This document shows positions 8,509-17,121 of a DNA stretch of 59,649 bases, one piece after another; position 1 is the stretch's first letter, and each line of letters starts with the position of its first letter. The position numbers and the translations under genes are program-made. Origin of the DNA: a bacterium D16-36 (lineage in GTDB: Bacteria > Bacillota > Clostridia > Lachnospirales > Lachnospiraceae); assembly GCA_003611745.1 (NCBI GenBank), contig RAYF01000041.1, positions 1 through 59,649 on the forward strand, written 5' to 3'. Under the pieces are notes generated by a model. It made no database searches. It saw only the letters and a program-made list of their open reading frames with translations, and was not told where the DNA came from.

Positions 8509-9792
8509 TTACTCCTCCAATAACTTCTCAATGGAAGCCAGCTTTACGCACAGGACAAACATCCTTGTCGCCTCCGCCATCTCTTCCGGCGTCGGGAAAG
8601 ATGGTGCGATACGGATATTGGAGTCCGCCGGGTCTTTCCCATAAGGGTATGTTGCACCGGCGTCAGTCAGAACCAGCCCTAATTGCTTACATTTTGCAAC
8701 GATAGACTTTGCACAGCCAGACATTGCTTCAAAGGAGATAAAATAACCGCCCCTCGGTTTGATCCAGCTCCCAATCCCAAGCCCTGCAAGTTCTTCCTCC
8801 AGAATATTAAGGACTGCCTCAAATTTCGGACGGAGCAAATCGCTGTGTTTCTTCATATGGGCTTTAAGGCCATCTATATCTTTAAAGAACCGCGCATGGC
8901 GAAGCTGGTTTATTTTGTCATGGCCGATAATCTGCACATTCATATGTTTCCTAATATCTTCCACATTTTTTAAAGAAGTTGCCACCGCTGATACACCAGA
9001 GCCCGGAAAGCTTATTTTTGAAGTAGACGCAAACATATAAACCATATCCGGATTTCCTGCCCTCTCACATTCTTCCAGAATGTTCAAAATCTCATCCTGC
9101 ACATCATCATAAATATGGTGGATACAGTAAGCATTATCCCAGTAAATCCGAAAGTCCTCTGCCTTCGGCTTTAAATTTGCAAAACGCCTTACCACTTCAT
9201 CAGAATAAGAAATCCCCGTCGGATTGGAGTATTTCGGCACGCACCAGATTCCTTTGACAGCGGCATCATTGTTCACATACTCTTCCACCAGATCCATATC
9301 CGGCCCGTCGTCATGCAGCGGAATATTAACCATCTCAATACCAAATAACTCTGTAATCTTAAAATGCCTGTCATATCCCGGAACCGGGCACAGGAATTTT
9401 ACTTTATCCAGCTTACCCCATGGCGTAGAGCCATTTACGCCGCTTACCATAGAACGAACCACCGTATCATACATAATATTCAAACTGGAATTACCACATA
9501 CGATTACATTATCTTTCCTTACTCCCATCATATCAGCCAGCAACCGCCTGCACTCGCCAATCCCGTCCCAATCGCCGTAATTTCTAGTGTCATTACCCAG
9601 CAAAGTAGTCATATCCGACTTGCTGTTAATCACATCGAGCATTGGCATTGACAGCGCCAACTGCGAAGCGCCTGGTTTTCCCCTTGCCATATTGAGGGAA
9701 AGGCCTTTCGCTTCTTCTGTCTTAAACTTTTCCTCCAGACCCGCTTTTAATGTTAAGAGTTCATCACGACCCATATCTGAGTATGCTTTCAT
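8509..9792 (-). CDS. Fold-type I aminotransferase, aspartate aminotransferase Ic (PF12897-like)
   Basis: A 427-residue PLP-dependent aminotransferase. It has the subgroup signatures SLNMARGKPGASQLALSMPM (about 32-51), PGYDRHF, WCVPKYSNPTG and the Schiff-base lysine in STSKISFPGSGVS (about 257-269). Members of this group (annotated as MocR-like aminotransferase domain or aspartate aminotransferase Ic) transfer amino groups between aspartate or glutamate and 2-oxoacids. This is central metabolism rather than sugar synthesis. The gene has its own promoter (9846-9874) and a strong AAGGAGGAATTAC ribosome binding site. The flippase gene follows 33 bases after its stop, so it may be read from the same promoter. 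Confidence 0.88.
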   Translation of the reverse strand: MKAYSDMGRDELLTLKAGLEEKFKTEEAKGLSLNMARGKPGASQLALSMPMLDVINSKSDMTTLLGNDTRNYGDWDGIGECRRLLADMMGVRKDNVIVCGNSSLNIMYDTVVRSMVSGVNGSTPWGKLDKVKFLCPVPGYDRHFKITELFGIEMVNIPLHDDGPDMDLVEEYVNNDAAVKGIWCVPKYSNPTGISYSDEVVRRFANLKPKAEDFRIYWDNAYCIHHIYDDVQDEILNILEECERAGNPDMVYMFASTSKISFPGSGVSAVATSLKNVEDIRKHMNVQIIGHDKINQLRHARFFKDIDGLKAHMKKHSDLLRPKFEAVLNILEEELAGLGIGSWIKPRGGYFISFEAMSGCAKSIVAKCKQLGLVLTDAGATYPYGKDPADSNIRIAPSFPTPEEMAEATRMFVLCVKLASIEKLLEE

Positions 9793-9845
9793 AATGTAAT
9801 TCCTCCTTATAAGTAGTTATGTCTAAAGCCCCATTCAAGTACATT

Positions 9846-9874
9846 ATTTTATCACAGATTGCAAGGTATTGAAA
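9846..9874 (-). promoter_or_regulatory. Sigma-A type promoter of the aminotransferase gene
   Basis: On the minus strand TTTCAA (9869-9874) and TAAAAT (9846-9851) are separated by exactly 17 bases, 54 bases upstream of the ATG at 9792. A six-bp inverted repeat (GGTATT/AATACC, 9865-9878) covers the -35 box and could be an operator. The assignment rests on sequence match only. Confidence 0.6.
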
Positions 9875-9892
9875 TACCATAATCGGGTAAAT

Positions 9893-10621
9893 TTAAAATT
9901 TTCCCTCCTTCTGCCTCCCACAAAGAACAATTCCAACCAGCAGCAGCACCGGAAAAATAATGCCTGCCAATACACCCATCTTCAGATTATCACCCAAAAC
10001 CCCCGACACCATGCCGACCAGCGTAGAGCCGCCGTCTTCTATTAACGGTGCAATAGGGACTCTTGCAAAGGCAAAAGCATTTGCGATGGGAATGAGCGCC
10101 CAGATAAATGCTAAGATTTTCCAGTTTCCAATACCTGCGACATAAAAAAACAGTGTTGAAATTAATACAACCCCCGCATGCCCCCAGCAATAAAAAGAAT
10201 GAAGCATACTCATTGTCTTCTCCTTATTGCCGGAAGGGCAGGCCTCCACAACCGGGCTGACAAGAACCTCTAAAAGCCCTCCGCCGACCGCGTAAACCAT
10301 TACAGCAGCCAGAATCCCAACAAAGGGAACCGGCAAAATTTCTGGCAAAACCGTAAGGAGCACCAGACCGGCAGCTGATAATACATGTGCCATAATCATT
10401 GATGCACGATACCCTATTTTATCTATAAACCCAACCGAGAGAAGATCAACCAATAGCTGAATCCCAAAATTAAATGTCACCAGCAGCGTAATCTGGGAAA
10501 GTGGGATATGGTAGTTTCTCTGAAAGAACAAAAACAACAGTGGTACAAAATTATTGACTATAGCCTGCACGATATATCCCACGAAACATGCCGTAATCGT
10601 TTTATTATATTGATTTTCCAT
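9893..10621 (-). pseudogene. MFS transporter with in-frame internal deletion
   Basis: The product is 242 residues, whereas MFS carriers have about 400 and 12 helices. The N-terminal half is well formed: helices 1 to 6, with DLLSVGFIDKIGYR resembling the loop 2-3 signature. After the sixth helix, PIAPLIEDGG runs directly into GSTLVGMVSGVLGDNLKMG and one last helix (AGIIFPVLLLVGIVLCG) with the usual basic tail. Helices 7 to about 10 are missing while the frame is kept. The ATG at 10621 is chosen because AGGAGGCGAGGA precedes it; the longer open frame runs through a terminator hairpin. A half-size protein might exist but is unlikely to transport. Confidence 0.7.
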
Positions 10622-10633
10622 TCCTCGCCTCCT

Positions 10634-10662
10634 AAAAAAGGGCACAGGCTTCGCTTGCGCCC
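10634..10662 (-). terminator. Terminator or attenuator directly before the MFS ribosome binding site
   Basis: On the minus strand GGGCGCAAGC, loop GAA, GCCTGTGCCC forms a 10-pair stem with one mismatch and one G-T pair, followed by six T and at once by the AGGAGG of the MFS gene. Ending in a T-run next to the ribosome binding site is the layout of a transcription attenuator. No upstream antiterminator or ligand-binding fold could be recognised by eye. Confidence 0.6.
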
Positions 10663-10699
10663 TATAGCGCCACCACACAGCGGCAGTTTCCAATAGAGT

Positions 10700-10728
10700 A
10701 AAAAAGCCCTGCATTGCCAAAAACAGGG
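10700..10728 (-). terminator. Second rho-independent terminator upstream of the MFS gene
   Basis: On the minus strand CCCTG (10724-10728) pairs with CAGGG (10707-10711) across a 12-base loop and is followed by C and six T (10700-10705). It would stop read-through from the aldo/keto reductase unit. Together with the hairpin at 10634 it makes two terminators within 100 bases. Confidence 0.6.
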
Positions 10729-10848
10729 AATTATGCTATTTTAGTATCGGTTACCTTTTGCAAATCCATTACAGTTCCTAAGCCCGTTGTCAGGAAAATG
10801 TCCCTCAGAAGGCTTAAGGACATGATAAAACACAGGAGAAAAATTTAT

Positions 10849-11319
10849 ATGGATTATTTTTTATTAAAACAATCAGGAAATATTTCTATCCCCAGAACAA
10901 AAGACAATAAACACGATGAACCCTCCATACGAATCATGCAGGACATCTCCCAGCTTGATAGATTTGACTATCTGGCGGCAGAATCGCTTGTCAGCGACCG
11001 GATGAAGCTACTTCTGGAGCAGTATCTTTTAGACTCAGAGTGGCAGCCCTGTGCTTTCGTCGAGCCATCTAAAAAACTGCAAAAAATATTCTGGTTCCTG
11101 CCTCCCCTTTCCTATTTCCCTGAGCAGGTTACAACTGCCCCAAACGGGACAGTCTGTTCCATACACGTAAAAAAGGAGGATTTCTGTAAAAAATCCCCCG
11201 GTATTTTCCGCATCCCCAATCCAAAAGGAACGCCATCTGTTATTGTCCACCTCTCCGTCGCAGAGAGCATCCTGCGGCGCGGGCTGTGCGGGCTGGAACT
11301 GGTGCGCCTTTCCGGCTGA
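10849..11319 (+). CDS. Imm11-like (DUF1629-type) hypothetical protein
   Basis: A plus-strand gene of 156 residues. The ATG at 10849 is chosen because AGGAG lies about ten bases upstream; the frame is open further upstream but without a good start. The protein begins MDYFLLKQ, has a central IFWFLPPLSYF segment, and ends in ESILRRGLCGLELVRLSG. This layout, with the terminal ESxxRRGxxGxxL motif, resembles the Imm11-type immunity proteins of polymorphic toxin systems. No toxin gene is adjacent. No membrane segments or signal peptide are seen. The family assignment is by memory of motif layout and should be treated as tentative. Confidence 0.5.
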   Translation: MDYFLLKQSGNISIPRTKDNKHDEPSIRIMQDISQLDRFDYLAAESLVSDRMKLLLEQYLLDSEWQPCAFVEPSKKLQKIFWFLPPLSYFPEQVTTAPNGTVCSIHVKKEDFCKKSPGIFRIPNPKGTPSVIVHLSVAESILRRGLCGLELVRLSG

Positions 11320-11365
11320 CTCCGCCCCAGTCGGCAGCTAACACTGATTATTTCTGCTTTTTAGA

Positions 11366-12511
11366 TTATTTATCATCATTTTGGGAAAGCTTCGCAGCAA
11401 AATCCTTCATAGCCTCTGATATTTTTAACTGCTGCGGGCAGACCGCCTCACAGCTCCTGCACGCAATGCAGGCTGACGGATGCTTTTCCTCCGGCACAGC
11501 TTTTAACGCCATAGGCGCAATAAAACCGCCCCCTGTAAAACTATGTTCATTATAAAGCTTTAGGAGGGCCGGGATATCCAGCCCCTTCGGGCAGTGGCTG
11601 ACACAGTAATGGCATGCTGTGCAGGCAAGTACTCCATTTAGCATCCCGTCTGCTACAGCTAAAAGCTTTTCCATCTCCTCCGCAGACAAAGGGCTGTCTG
11701 TCTCAAATGTCTTAATATTGTCCTTTAGCTGTTCATAATCAGACATGCCAGAGAGCACCATGGTTACACCGGGAACTGCCTGCAGGAAACGGAATGCCAT
11801 TTCCGGTATCCCCCCGTCCGGACGGAGTGCTTTTACCCTCTGCGCTGCAGGCTCCGGGAGATCCGCCAGTTTTCCTCCCCTCAGCGGCTCCATCACCCAG
11901 ATAGGGATCTGGCGCTCATTTAACAAATCTACTTTTGCCTTCGCATCCTGAAATGACCAGTCAATATAATTAAGCTGAATCTGGCAAAATTCCATATATT
12001 CCCCATAAGCATCCAGAAAACGCCGCATAACATCCATATTCCCATGGATAGAAAAACCAAGATGGCGGATGCGCCCATTTTCTTTCTGCTTCATCAGATA
12101 ATCAAAAATACCGTATTTCCCATCCAGATACGCATCAATATTCATCTCACAGACATTGTGGAAAAGGTAGAAATCAAAATATTCCATCTGGCATTTTTTT
12201 AACTGTTTTTCAAAAATTTCTTCCACCTTGCCCATATTAGAGAGATCATAACCCGGAAACTTGGTCGCAAGATAAAAACTGTCACGGGGATACTGGCTCA
12301 ATATCCTTCCCATAACCGTTTCAGAATTTCCACTATGGTAGCCCCATGCGGTATCAAAATAATTAATTCCCTGCTTTATCGCATATGACACCATCTCGGA
12401 AGCCCTATCCTCGTCAATCCTTGCATCATCCTTTCCAAAAACCGGAAGACGCATCGTACCCATACCAAGCGCTGATAATGTTAAATCCTGAAATTTTTTT
12501 GTTACCATCAT
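11366..12511 (-). CDS. Aldo/keto reductase with C-terminal 4Fe-4S domain
   Basis: A 381-residue fusion. The first 280 residues are an aldo/keto reductase barrel: LGMGTMRLP near 15-23, and YFDTAWGYHSG near 51-61 with the catalytic aspartate and tyrosine. The C-terminal part has two ferredoxin-type clusters, CTACHYCVSHCPKG and CIACRSCEAVCPQQ, each with the spacing for a [4Fe-4S] centre. Such proteins are common in anaerobic Clostridia and are thought to couple NAD(P)H-type reduction to Fe-S electron transfer. The substrate is unknown. The ribosome binding site is AAGGGATGGA. It has no visible connection with the polysaccharide locus. Confidence 0.92.
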   Translation of the reverse strand: MMVTKKFQDLTLSALGMGTMRLPVFGKDDARIDEDRASEMVSYAIKQGINYFDTAWGYHSGNSETVMGRILSQYPRDSFYLATKFPGYDLSNMGKVEEIFEKQLKKCQMEYFDFYLFHNVCEMNIDAYLDGKYGIFDYLMKQKENGRIRHLGFSIHGNMDVMRRFLDAYGEYMEFCQIQLNYIDWSFQDAKAKVDLLNERQIPIWVMEPLRGGKLADLPEPAAQRVKALRPDGGIPEMAFRFLQAVPGVTMVLSGMSDYEQLKDNIKTFETDSPLSAEEMEKLLAVADGMLNGVLACTACHYCVSHCPKGLDIPALLKLYNEHSFTGGGFIAPMALKAVPEEKHPSACIACRSCEAVCPQQLKISEAMKDFAAKLSQNDDK

Positions 12512-12566
12512 TCCATCCCTTCACCTTCATATCGCAGTCCTGCCATTCCATGATTGGATATTAATT

Positions 12567-13292
12567 TCAATCTAAGGCATTCTTCCCTGCACCTTTGACA
12601 TTCCTGAATTCTAAAATCCTCTCATAATCCTCGATAAAGTCCACTTCCGCCCAGAACCTGCCGGCAACATCCTCCACATAGATGGGACGCTCCCCAACGA
12701 AGGAATACAGCACATCCTCCCACCACATGTTGTACTTCCCCTGCTTTATCAAGCTTTGCAGGCGTTTCTTAAACTCCGGCACGAACCCCCGGCTGACTCT
12801 GGCAATCCCCACATACTCCCCGGAGATATCCTTCCCCTCAAGCTCCTTCCCAAACTTAATCAGCTGGTTGTCCTCATAATACAGCTTATAGTCTGCCATT
12901 TCCTTCCTGCTACTGTCCGACAGCAACACCGTTTCCTTTTCTATATCAAACAGCTGGTCAAGGATACTTTCCTCCGCAAACACATCTGCATTCATCATCA
13001 GCATATCATCATCAATGAAGTCCCCCGCAAACCATGCGGAGGCAATGCTGTTAGTCACTTCATAAAAATAATTGTAGTAGACCTCCACCGGGTACTTTGA
13101 GAGGATTTCTTCCATTATTCCGGCCTGATACCCCAGCACGACGCCTATCTTATCCACATTTCTGCTAAGAAGTTCTTCCAAAGTATACTCAATCAGCCTG
13201 ATATCCCCGATATCCACCGTACACTTTGGCTTTCCTTCAATGTAGCGGCTGATGCGTGTCCCCCGGCCTGCCGCCATGATTAATGCCTTCAT
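12567..13292 (-). CDS. LicC-like nucleotidyltransferase
   Basis: A 241-residue sugar- or alcohol-phosphate nucleotidyltransferase. The NTP-binding motif LIMAAGRGTRIS is at 4-15 and the substrate lysine lies in GKPKCTV (about 20-26). The segment NYFYEVTNSIASAWFA near 76-91 and the C-terminal WAEVDFIEDY are typical of LicC-type phosphocholine cytidylyltransferases, so CDP-choline or CDP-linked relatives are the best guess. No choline kinase (LicA), transporter (LicB) or LicD transferase is present here, so the substrate may differ. The ribosome binding site is GCGAGG. Its last 80 bases are about 85 percent identical to an orphan gene end at 57821-57901. Confidence 0.82.
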   Translation of the reverse strand: MKALIMAAGRGTRISRYIEGKPKCTVDIGDIRLIEYTLEELLSRNVDKIGVVLGYQAGIMEEILSKYPVEVYYNYFYEVTNSIASAWFAGDFIDDDMLMMNADVFAEESILDQLFDIEKETVLLSDSSRKEMADYKLYYEDNQLIKFGKELEGKDISGEYVGIARVSRGFVPEFKKRLQSLIKQGKYNMWWEDVLYSFVGERPIYVEDVAGRFWAEVDFIEDYERILEFRNVKGAGKNALD

Positions 13293-13346
13293 ATATAATC
13301 CTCGCTTTCCTGCCTTATCTACTAATCCTGTCTATGTTGCCTTTCC

Positions 13347-15173
13347 TTACGACACCGTATCACGGACTGTCCAGAAGTCTGGAAAACCCGTGTCAAAATG
13401 CTCTTCCACATACTTTACAAACTCTGCCCCTTCACTGGTGCCTATGATATTTGTCCTGTTATCCGGCAGTGCATACACTTCCCGGATCCCCGCTGCTGTC
13501 TTGATGTAAAGGTATTTTTTAGAAAGGAAGCACTGGATGCCCTCCGTGTAACCCATCAGCCCCCTCTCAGCTGCCACTTCCCGGAGCCTCCTGTTCTGCA
13601 CATTATAGAACTGGTACTGTACAACCTCCCGTTCCGGCACATAAACCTCATGTTGAAACACCGCTTTTTCCATAATCCGGTTAAAATCCAACATGCTGAC
13701 CAGCCCGTTATACACGCCTGCCTGCAACCTGCGGTCCGCGATTATAAATGCAACATGGCAGACCCTATCCTTGTCGTTGCAAAACATAAAATACGGATCA
13801 TTCCTTGTCTCGTCATAGACCGGCTGCGAATGGTCAGCCATAATAACTGTTGTCATGTCCCCTGCAAAAAAACTCTTATAATAAGAAAACTGCTTATCAA
13901 CATAATCAAGGCAGTCTGCAAACTGCTGTTTGATGAACCCGCCCATATCCTCAAGGCCGACATCCGCAAACTGCTTTATCTGCGGCTCATTTGTCATATA
14001 ACCGCACAACATCGGGAAATGAAGTTCCCACGGATAATACGCAAAGCTAAAGACCGGCACATCGCTCTCTGCCATGTCGCATGCCATCGTCCACAGTTTC
14101 TCCGGCATGTGGAGCTGTTCTTTCATATATATATCATCACAAGGGTTCATCACCAGATAATCTTTAGAGTTATAGAACCGGATCGGCATCCCCTTTTTAT
14201 GGACTTTATCTAAGAATTCAAACTCATCGATATCAAACATGAAATGATTGTCCTCATAGACATTTTCCTCAAAAGAAAGCTTCTGTTTTATTGTCCCAAT
14301 CATGCTCTCATAAGTCGCAGGTCCTGTCGCATATGCCTCTGTAAAAATAGCTGCCGTATCCTGATACTCCTTAAAAATGTTCAGCCGGAATTCACCGTCC
14401 GAACCCTTCCCATACACATCCATCGCCCGCAGGGAGTCAATCAGGTGGATTGCCACATCCCCTGACCTCCTTGCATTGGCCTCCTTCACTTCTAGACACA
14501 GGTCTTTAATCTCCGCAAGCATTTCCATGTACCGGCCGCTGCCCTCAAACTGCCTGCTGCAGTACTCCCCTATATAGCGCTCCGCATAATAAAAATCACG
14601 GATTTTTAGGTAGTATGCAATCAAAACCTGCAGATGCCCCTCCTGTACCCGCCTGTCCGCCGACGTCTCATACAAGTGTTTCCGGCGGTACAGTTCCGTG
14701 TATACATTCTGCTCACTGAAAAAGTTGTAGTCTATCTTATGCCCCGCCTTTTCCAGCTCCTCATAAATGTCAATATACTCACACTGCGGAGCTACCCTCT
14801 TAATATTTTCACGTATATTAATCCTGCTCCCCTTTGAGGCAATAATGATAATGTCAATGCCATTATCCTTAATCTCAGATGGATCTATAACCGGGTAACC
14901 CATAAAAAGGCTCCCCTGTATATCCCTGTCAGAATCAATTAAGCATGTTAACCCCGTAAGATTTAGGATATAACGGTTTATAATCACCGCACAGTGGCCG
15001 TTGACCGCATTCTTTTTGCCGACCCCCCAGATTGCAACTTTTTTCCCGCTGCACCGCCTCCTAAAGACGTCTAGCACAATGCTGTTAATCAGCGTGCCAT
15101 CCGCCAGTTCCGGAGCCTGACACCCATACTTTTCTATTATCCCATTCAGCCTCTTTTCAAACTTATGCTCCAT
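13347..15173 (-). CDS. Rossmann domain fused to alkaline-phosphatase-superfamily-like domain
   Basis: A protein of 608 residues from the ATG at 15173 (TGAGG ribosome binding site). Residues 45-115 form a small nucleotide-binding-like Rossmann domain (KKVAIWGVGKK, then TCLIDSDRDIQG and GYPVID). A helical linker follows. From about 240 the pattern HLIDSLRAMDVYG, then GPATYESM, and later VIMADHSQP resembles a divergent sulfatase/phosphoglycerol-transferase core: metal and nucleophile region first, DH pair last. Such folds hydrolyse or transfer phosphate and sulfate esters, so a role in adding or moving a phospho-group on the glycan is plausible. It is cytoplasmic by sequence (no signal peptide or helices). 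It lies between a LicC-like gene and a methyltransferase of the phosphoramidate type. The domain call is tentative. Confidence 0.55.
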   Translation of the reverse strand: MEHKFEKRLNGIIEKYGCQAPELADGTLINSIVLDVFRRRCSGKKVAIWGVGKKNAVNGHCAVIINRYILNLTGLTCLIDSDRDIQGSLFMGYPVIDPSEIKDNGIDIIIIASKGSRINIRENIKRVAPQCEYIDIYEELEKAGHKIDYNFFSEQNVYTELYRRKHLYETSADRRVQEGHLQVLIAYYLKIRDFYYAERYIGEYCSRQFEGSGRYMEMLAEIKDLCLEVKEANARRSGDVAIHLIDSLRAMDVYGKGSDGEFRLNIFKEYQDTAAIFTEAYATGPATYESMIGTIKQKLSFEENVYEDNHFMFDIDEFEFLDKVHKKGMPIRFYNSKDYLVMNPCDDIYMKEQLHMPEKLWTMACDMAESDVPVFSFAYYPWELHFPMLCGYMTNEPQIKQFADVGLEDMGGFIKQQFADCLDYVDKQFSYYKSFFAGDMTTVIMADHSQPVYDETRNDPYFMFCNDKDRVCHVAFIIADRRLQAGVYNGLVSMLDFNRIMEKAVFQHEVYVPEREVVQYQFYNVQNRRLREVAAERGLMGYTEGIQCFLSKKYLYIKTAAGIREVYALPDNRTNIIGTSEGAEFVKYVEEHFDTGFPDFWTVRDTVS

Positions 15174-15182
15174 TATAATCCT

Positions 15183-15207
15183 CATTTCTGTGCACGTTCT
15201 TTGTGCA
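15183..15207. repeat. Portable leader element, copy 1 (short form)
   Basis: The stretch contains the hairpin GCAC/GTGC (15192-15195 with 15203-15206) and ends next to the ribosome binding site of the gene at 13347-15173. The minus-strand core (ATGCACAAAGAACGTG, then CAGAAATGAGG) recurs at 29.4 and 38.6 kb, each time directly before a start codon. Confidence 0.6.
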
Positions 15208-15209
15208 TA

Positions 15210-15953
15210 TTAACGCTTCCAGATAAAATAATAATCTGTTGTCTCCTTCCGGTTTGTCAGATCATCTGCAAACAGCTGTCCCTCGGCCACCATCCGGAAA
15301 TCCCCGGCAAATTCCCTCTTCAGGCTCTCCCTGTATTCCTCAATGGAACGGTAGATCGCACTGTAATCCTGCGTTAAGCTTTCCGAATAAATCTGATTCA
15401 GGGTCAGGCGCCCCTCCACGCCCATGCTCTCCTTTATGTACAGCTCGCAGTGCCCTGCACATACGCTGTGTATGTCTTTCAATGCCTGCACATAATCTTT
15501 GTCATTCAGGTACATAAAAACGCCGTTCACGAATACCTTATCAAACGGCATTTCCTCCCCCTGCTCCCTGAGCCGGTCCAGAAACTCCTGAAACACCCCT
15601 ACAATCAGTTTTTTCTCCACATAATCTTTCAGATTCTCACAGGCCCTCTCTATCATTTTGGGACTTCCATCAATTCCAACATAATACAGCCCCTTTTCCA
15701 GAAGATATTCGCCCCATCTGCCGATACCGCATCCAATGTCAAGCACTCTCTGCCCACACTCCAAAGATAGCATCTGCGAAATCTTTTCTTTCTCCTGCAA
15801 ATCTCTTTTTACTGCCAGTTCCGGACAATCATCCTGATACAGCACATAATTATATTTGCTGCCAAGCTGCTTATTTTCGCCCCTCGTGTCAAAGAAACGC
15901 TGTACATCCTTATAATCCAGATCAACCCTGCTCCCTGTAATCCTGTCACCCAT
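15210..15953 (-). CDS. SAM-dependent methyltransferase, Cj1420-like
   Basis: A class I methyltransferase of 247 residues. The SAM motif VLDIGCGIGRWGEYL lies near 78-92, followed by YYVGIDGSP and VFVNGVFMYL. It is most like the small methyltransferases found with phosphoramidate genes in Campylobacter capsule loci (Cj1420 type), recalled from the N-terminal RITGSRVDLDYKDVQRFFD and the general layout. It would methylate the phosphoramidate oxygen of the nucleotide-linked intermediate. The ATG at 15953 is preferred because GGAGG lies upstream; another ATG is at 15965. It overlaps the aminotransferase gene by 8 bases. Confidence 0.75.
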   Translation of the reverse strand: MGDRITGSRVDLDYKDVQRFFDTRGENKQLGSKYNYVLYQDDCPELAVKRDLQEKEKISQMLSLECGQRVLDIGCGIGRWGEYLLEKGLYYVGIDGSPKMIERACENLKDYVEKKLIVGVFQEFLDRLREQGEEMPFDKVFVNGVFMYLNDKDYVQALKDIHSVCAGHCELYIKESMGVEGRLTLNQIYSESLTQDYSAIYRSIEEYRESLKREFAGDFRMVAEGQLFADDLTNRKETTDYYFIWKR

Positions 15954-17037
15954 TTCTGATTCCATCCTCCGCTATTTTATGTAATGCGCCGACCAGCCTG
16001 TCGTAATCTTTTTCCGAAATATCGCCAATATGGCCGACTCGGAACACCTTGTCCCTCAGTTGCCCACCGTTTGGGCAAACCCATATATTATATTCACTGT
16101 CCAATCTTTCAAAATAATGGTATGCGCTCATGCCGTCCGTCGGCGACAGCGCCGTGACTGCGTTTGAAGGCGATGCCGCAAACATCCTAAGCGGCAGCCC
16201 TTCTATCTTTTCCCTGAAATACTCCGCAAGCGCCTGCACGCGCCCTATCTCGTTTTCCACGCCGCCTTCCATGACCTGCCTAAGCCGTGCATTCAACTGC
16301 AGCAAGACACTGACCGCAGGCGTATACGGTGTCTGTCCACGCTCCCCATCCTTTAAATAATCAGGGATAGAAAAGTACAGGCTCTTTACGGAAACCTGCC
16401 CTGCCCTCTCTACCGCCCTCCCAGACAGTATGAGGAAGCTCATTCCAGGCGGTAGCGCCAGCGCTTTCTGCGAAGAGAGGATTAACACATCAACTCCCCA
16501 TCTCTCCATCCGAATCTGGTCTGCCAGAAAGGCGCTGATGGCATCCACGACCAAAAAAACATGGTTCCTCCGGCAGAAGCTGCTGACAGCCTCCATGTCA
16601 TAGAGCACCCCCGTTGATGTCTCATGCATGTTCACCAGCATGCCTGTTATTCCACTGTTGTCATATCTGCTTAAATGCCCTTCCGTCAAGGGGGTGCCGG
16701 GAGGCAGCAGGATACTCTCAAAAGGGATACCATGCAGCCTGCATATCTTTTCAAAGCGTTCACCAAAGCCGCCGCCGTTAACAATTAAAAGCTTATCGCC
16801 TCTACAAAAGGAATTCACGACAGCCATTTCCATTCCCGCTGTGCCAGAACCGGTAAGGAAGACAGCCCTGCTGCCTTCCCCAGCTCCGGAAATTTCCCTA
16901 AGCAGCGCCTCATTTTCCTTCATAATACCGGAAAACTCAGGTGTGCGGAAATACGGAATCTGCTCCCCACCGATGCTGCGGATACCTTCCTGCATCATGA
17001 CAGGCCCCACTGCAAAATTTAACCTTTCCCCCTGCAT
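15946..17037 (-). CDS. Class V aminotransferase (2-aminoethylphosphonate/alanine-glyoxylate type)
   Basis: A 363-residue PLP enzyme with the fold-type I, class V layout: NFAVGPVMM at 7-15, GSGTAGMEMAV near 62-72, VVDAISAFLAD near 169-179, and the Schiff-base lysine in LSSQKALALPPG near 190-201. The closest known activities are PhnW (2-aminoethylphosphonate with pyruvate) and alanine-glyoxylate transaminase. No phosphoenolpyruvate mutase or phosphonopyruvate decarboxylase is present, so phosphonate synthesis is not supported. It may make an amino alcohol or amino acid precursor for a decoration. The ATG has a strong AGGAGG site. It is the first gene after the perfect promoter at 17242-17270. 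Confidence 0.78.
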   Translation of the reverse strand: MQGERLNFAVGPVMMQEGIRSIGGEQIPYFRTPEFSGIMKENEALLREISGAGEGSRAVFLTGSGTAGMEMAVVNSFCRGDKLLIVNGGGFGERFEKICRLHGIPFESILLPPGTPLTEGHLSRYDNSGITGMLVNMHETSTGVLYDMEAVSSFCRRNHVFLVVDAISAFLADQIRMERWGVDVLILSSQKALALPPGMSFLILSGRAVERAGQVSVKSLYFSIPDYLKDGERGQTPYTPAVSVLLQLNARLRQVMEGGVENEIGRVQALAEYFREKIEGLPLRMFAASPSNAVTALSPTDGMSAYHYFERLDSEYNIWVCPNGGQLRDKVFRVGHIGDISEKDYDRLVGALHKIAEDGIRNG

Positions 17038-17121
17038 TTGACCATCCTCCTTCTTTTGCCAGCTGCCAGACGTCTATGCTGCCTAAATCATTTCAATGCT
17101 GCGGCAGGCCTTACCACCTAA

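Noticed and set aside
13398-14213. Plus-strand open frame of 271 codons
   Set aside because: It is the complement of the 608-residue gene; composition is rich in Cys, His and Arg, as expected of an antisense shadow.
15946-17037. Phosphonate (2-aminoethylphosphonate) biosynthesis cluster
   Set aside because: Only a PhnW-like aminotransferase and nucleotidyltransferases are present; phosphoenolpyruvate mutase and phosphonopyruvate decarboxylase are absent.
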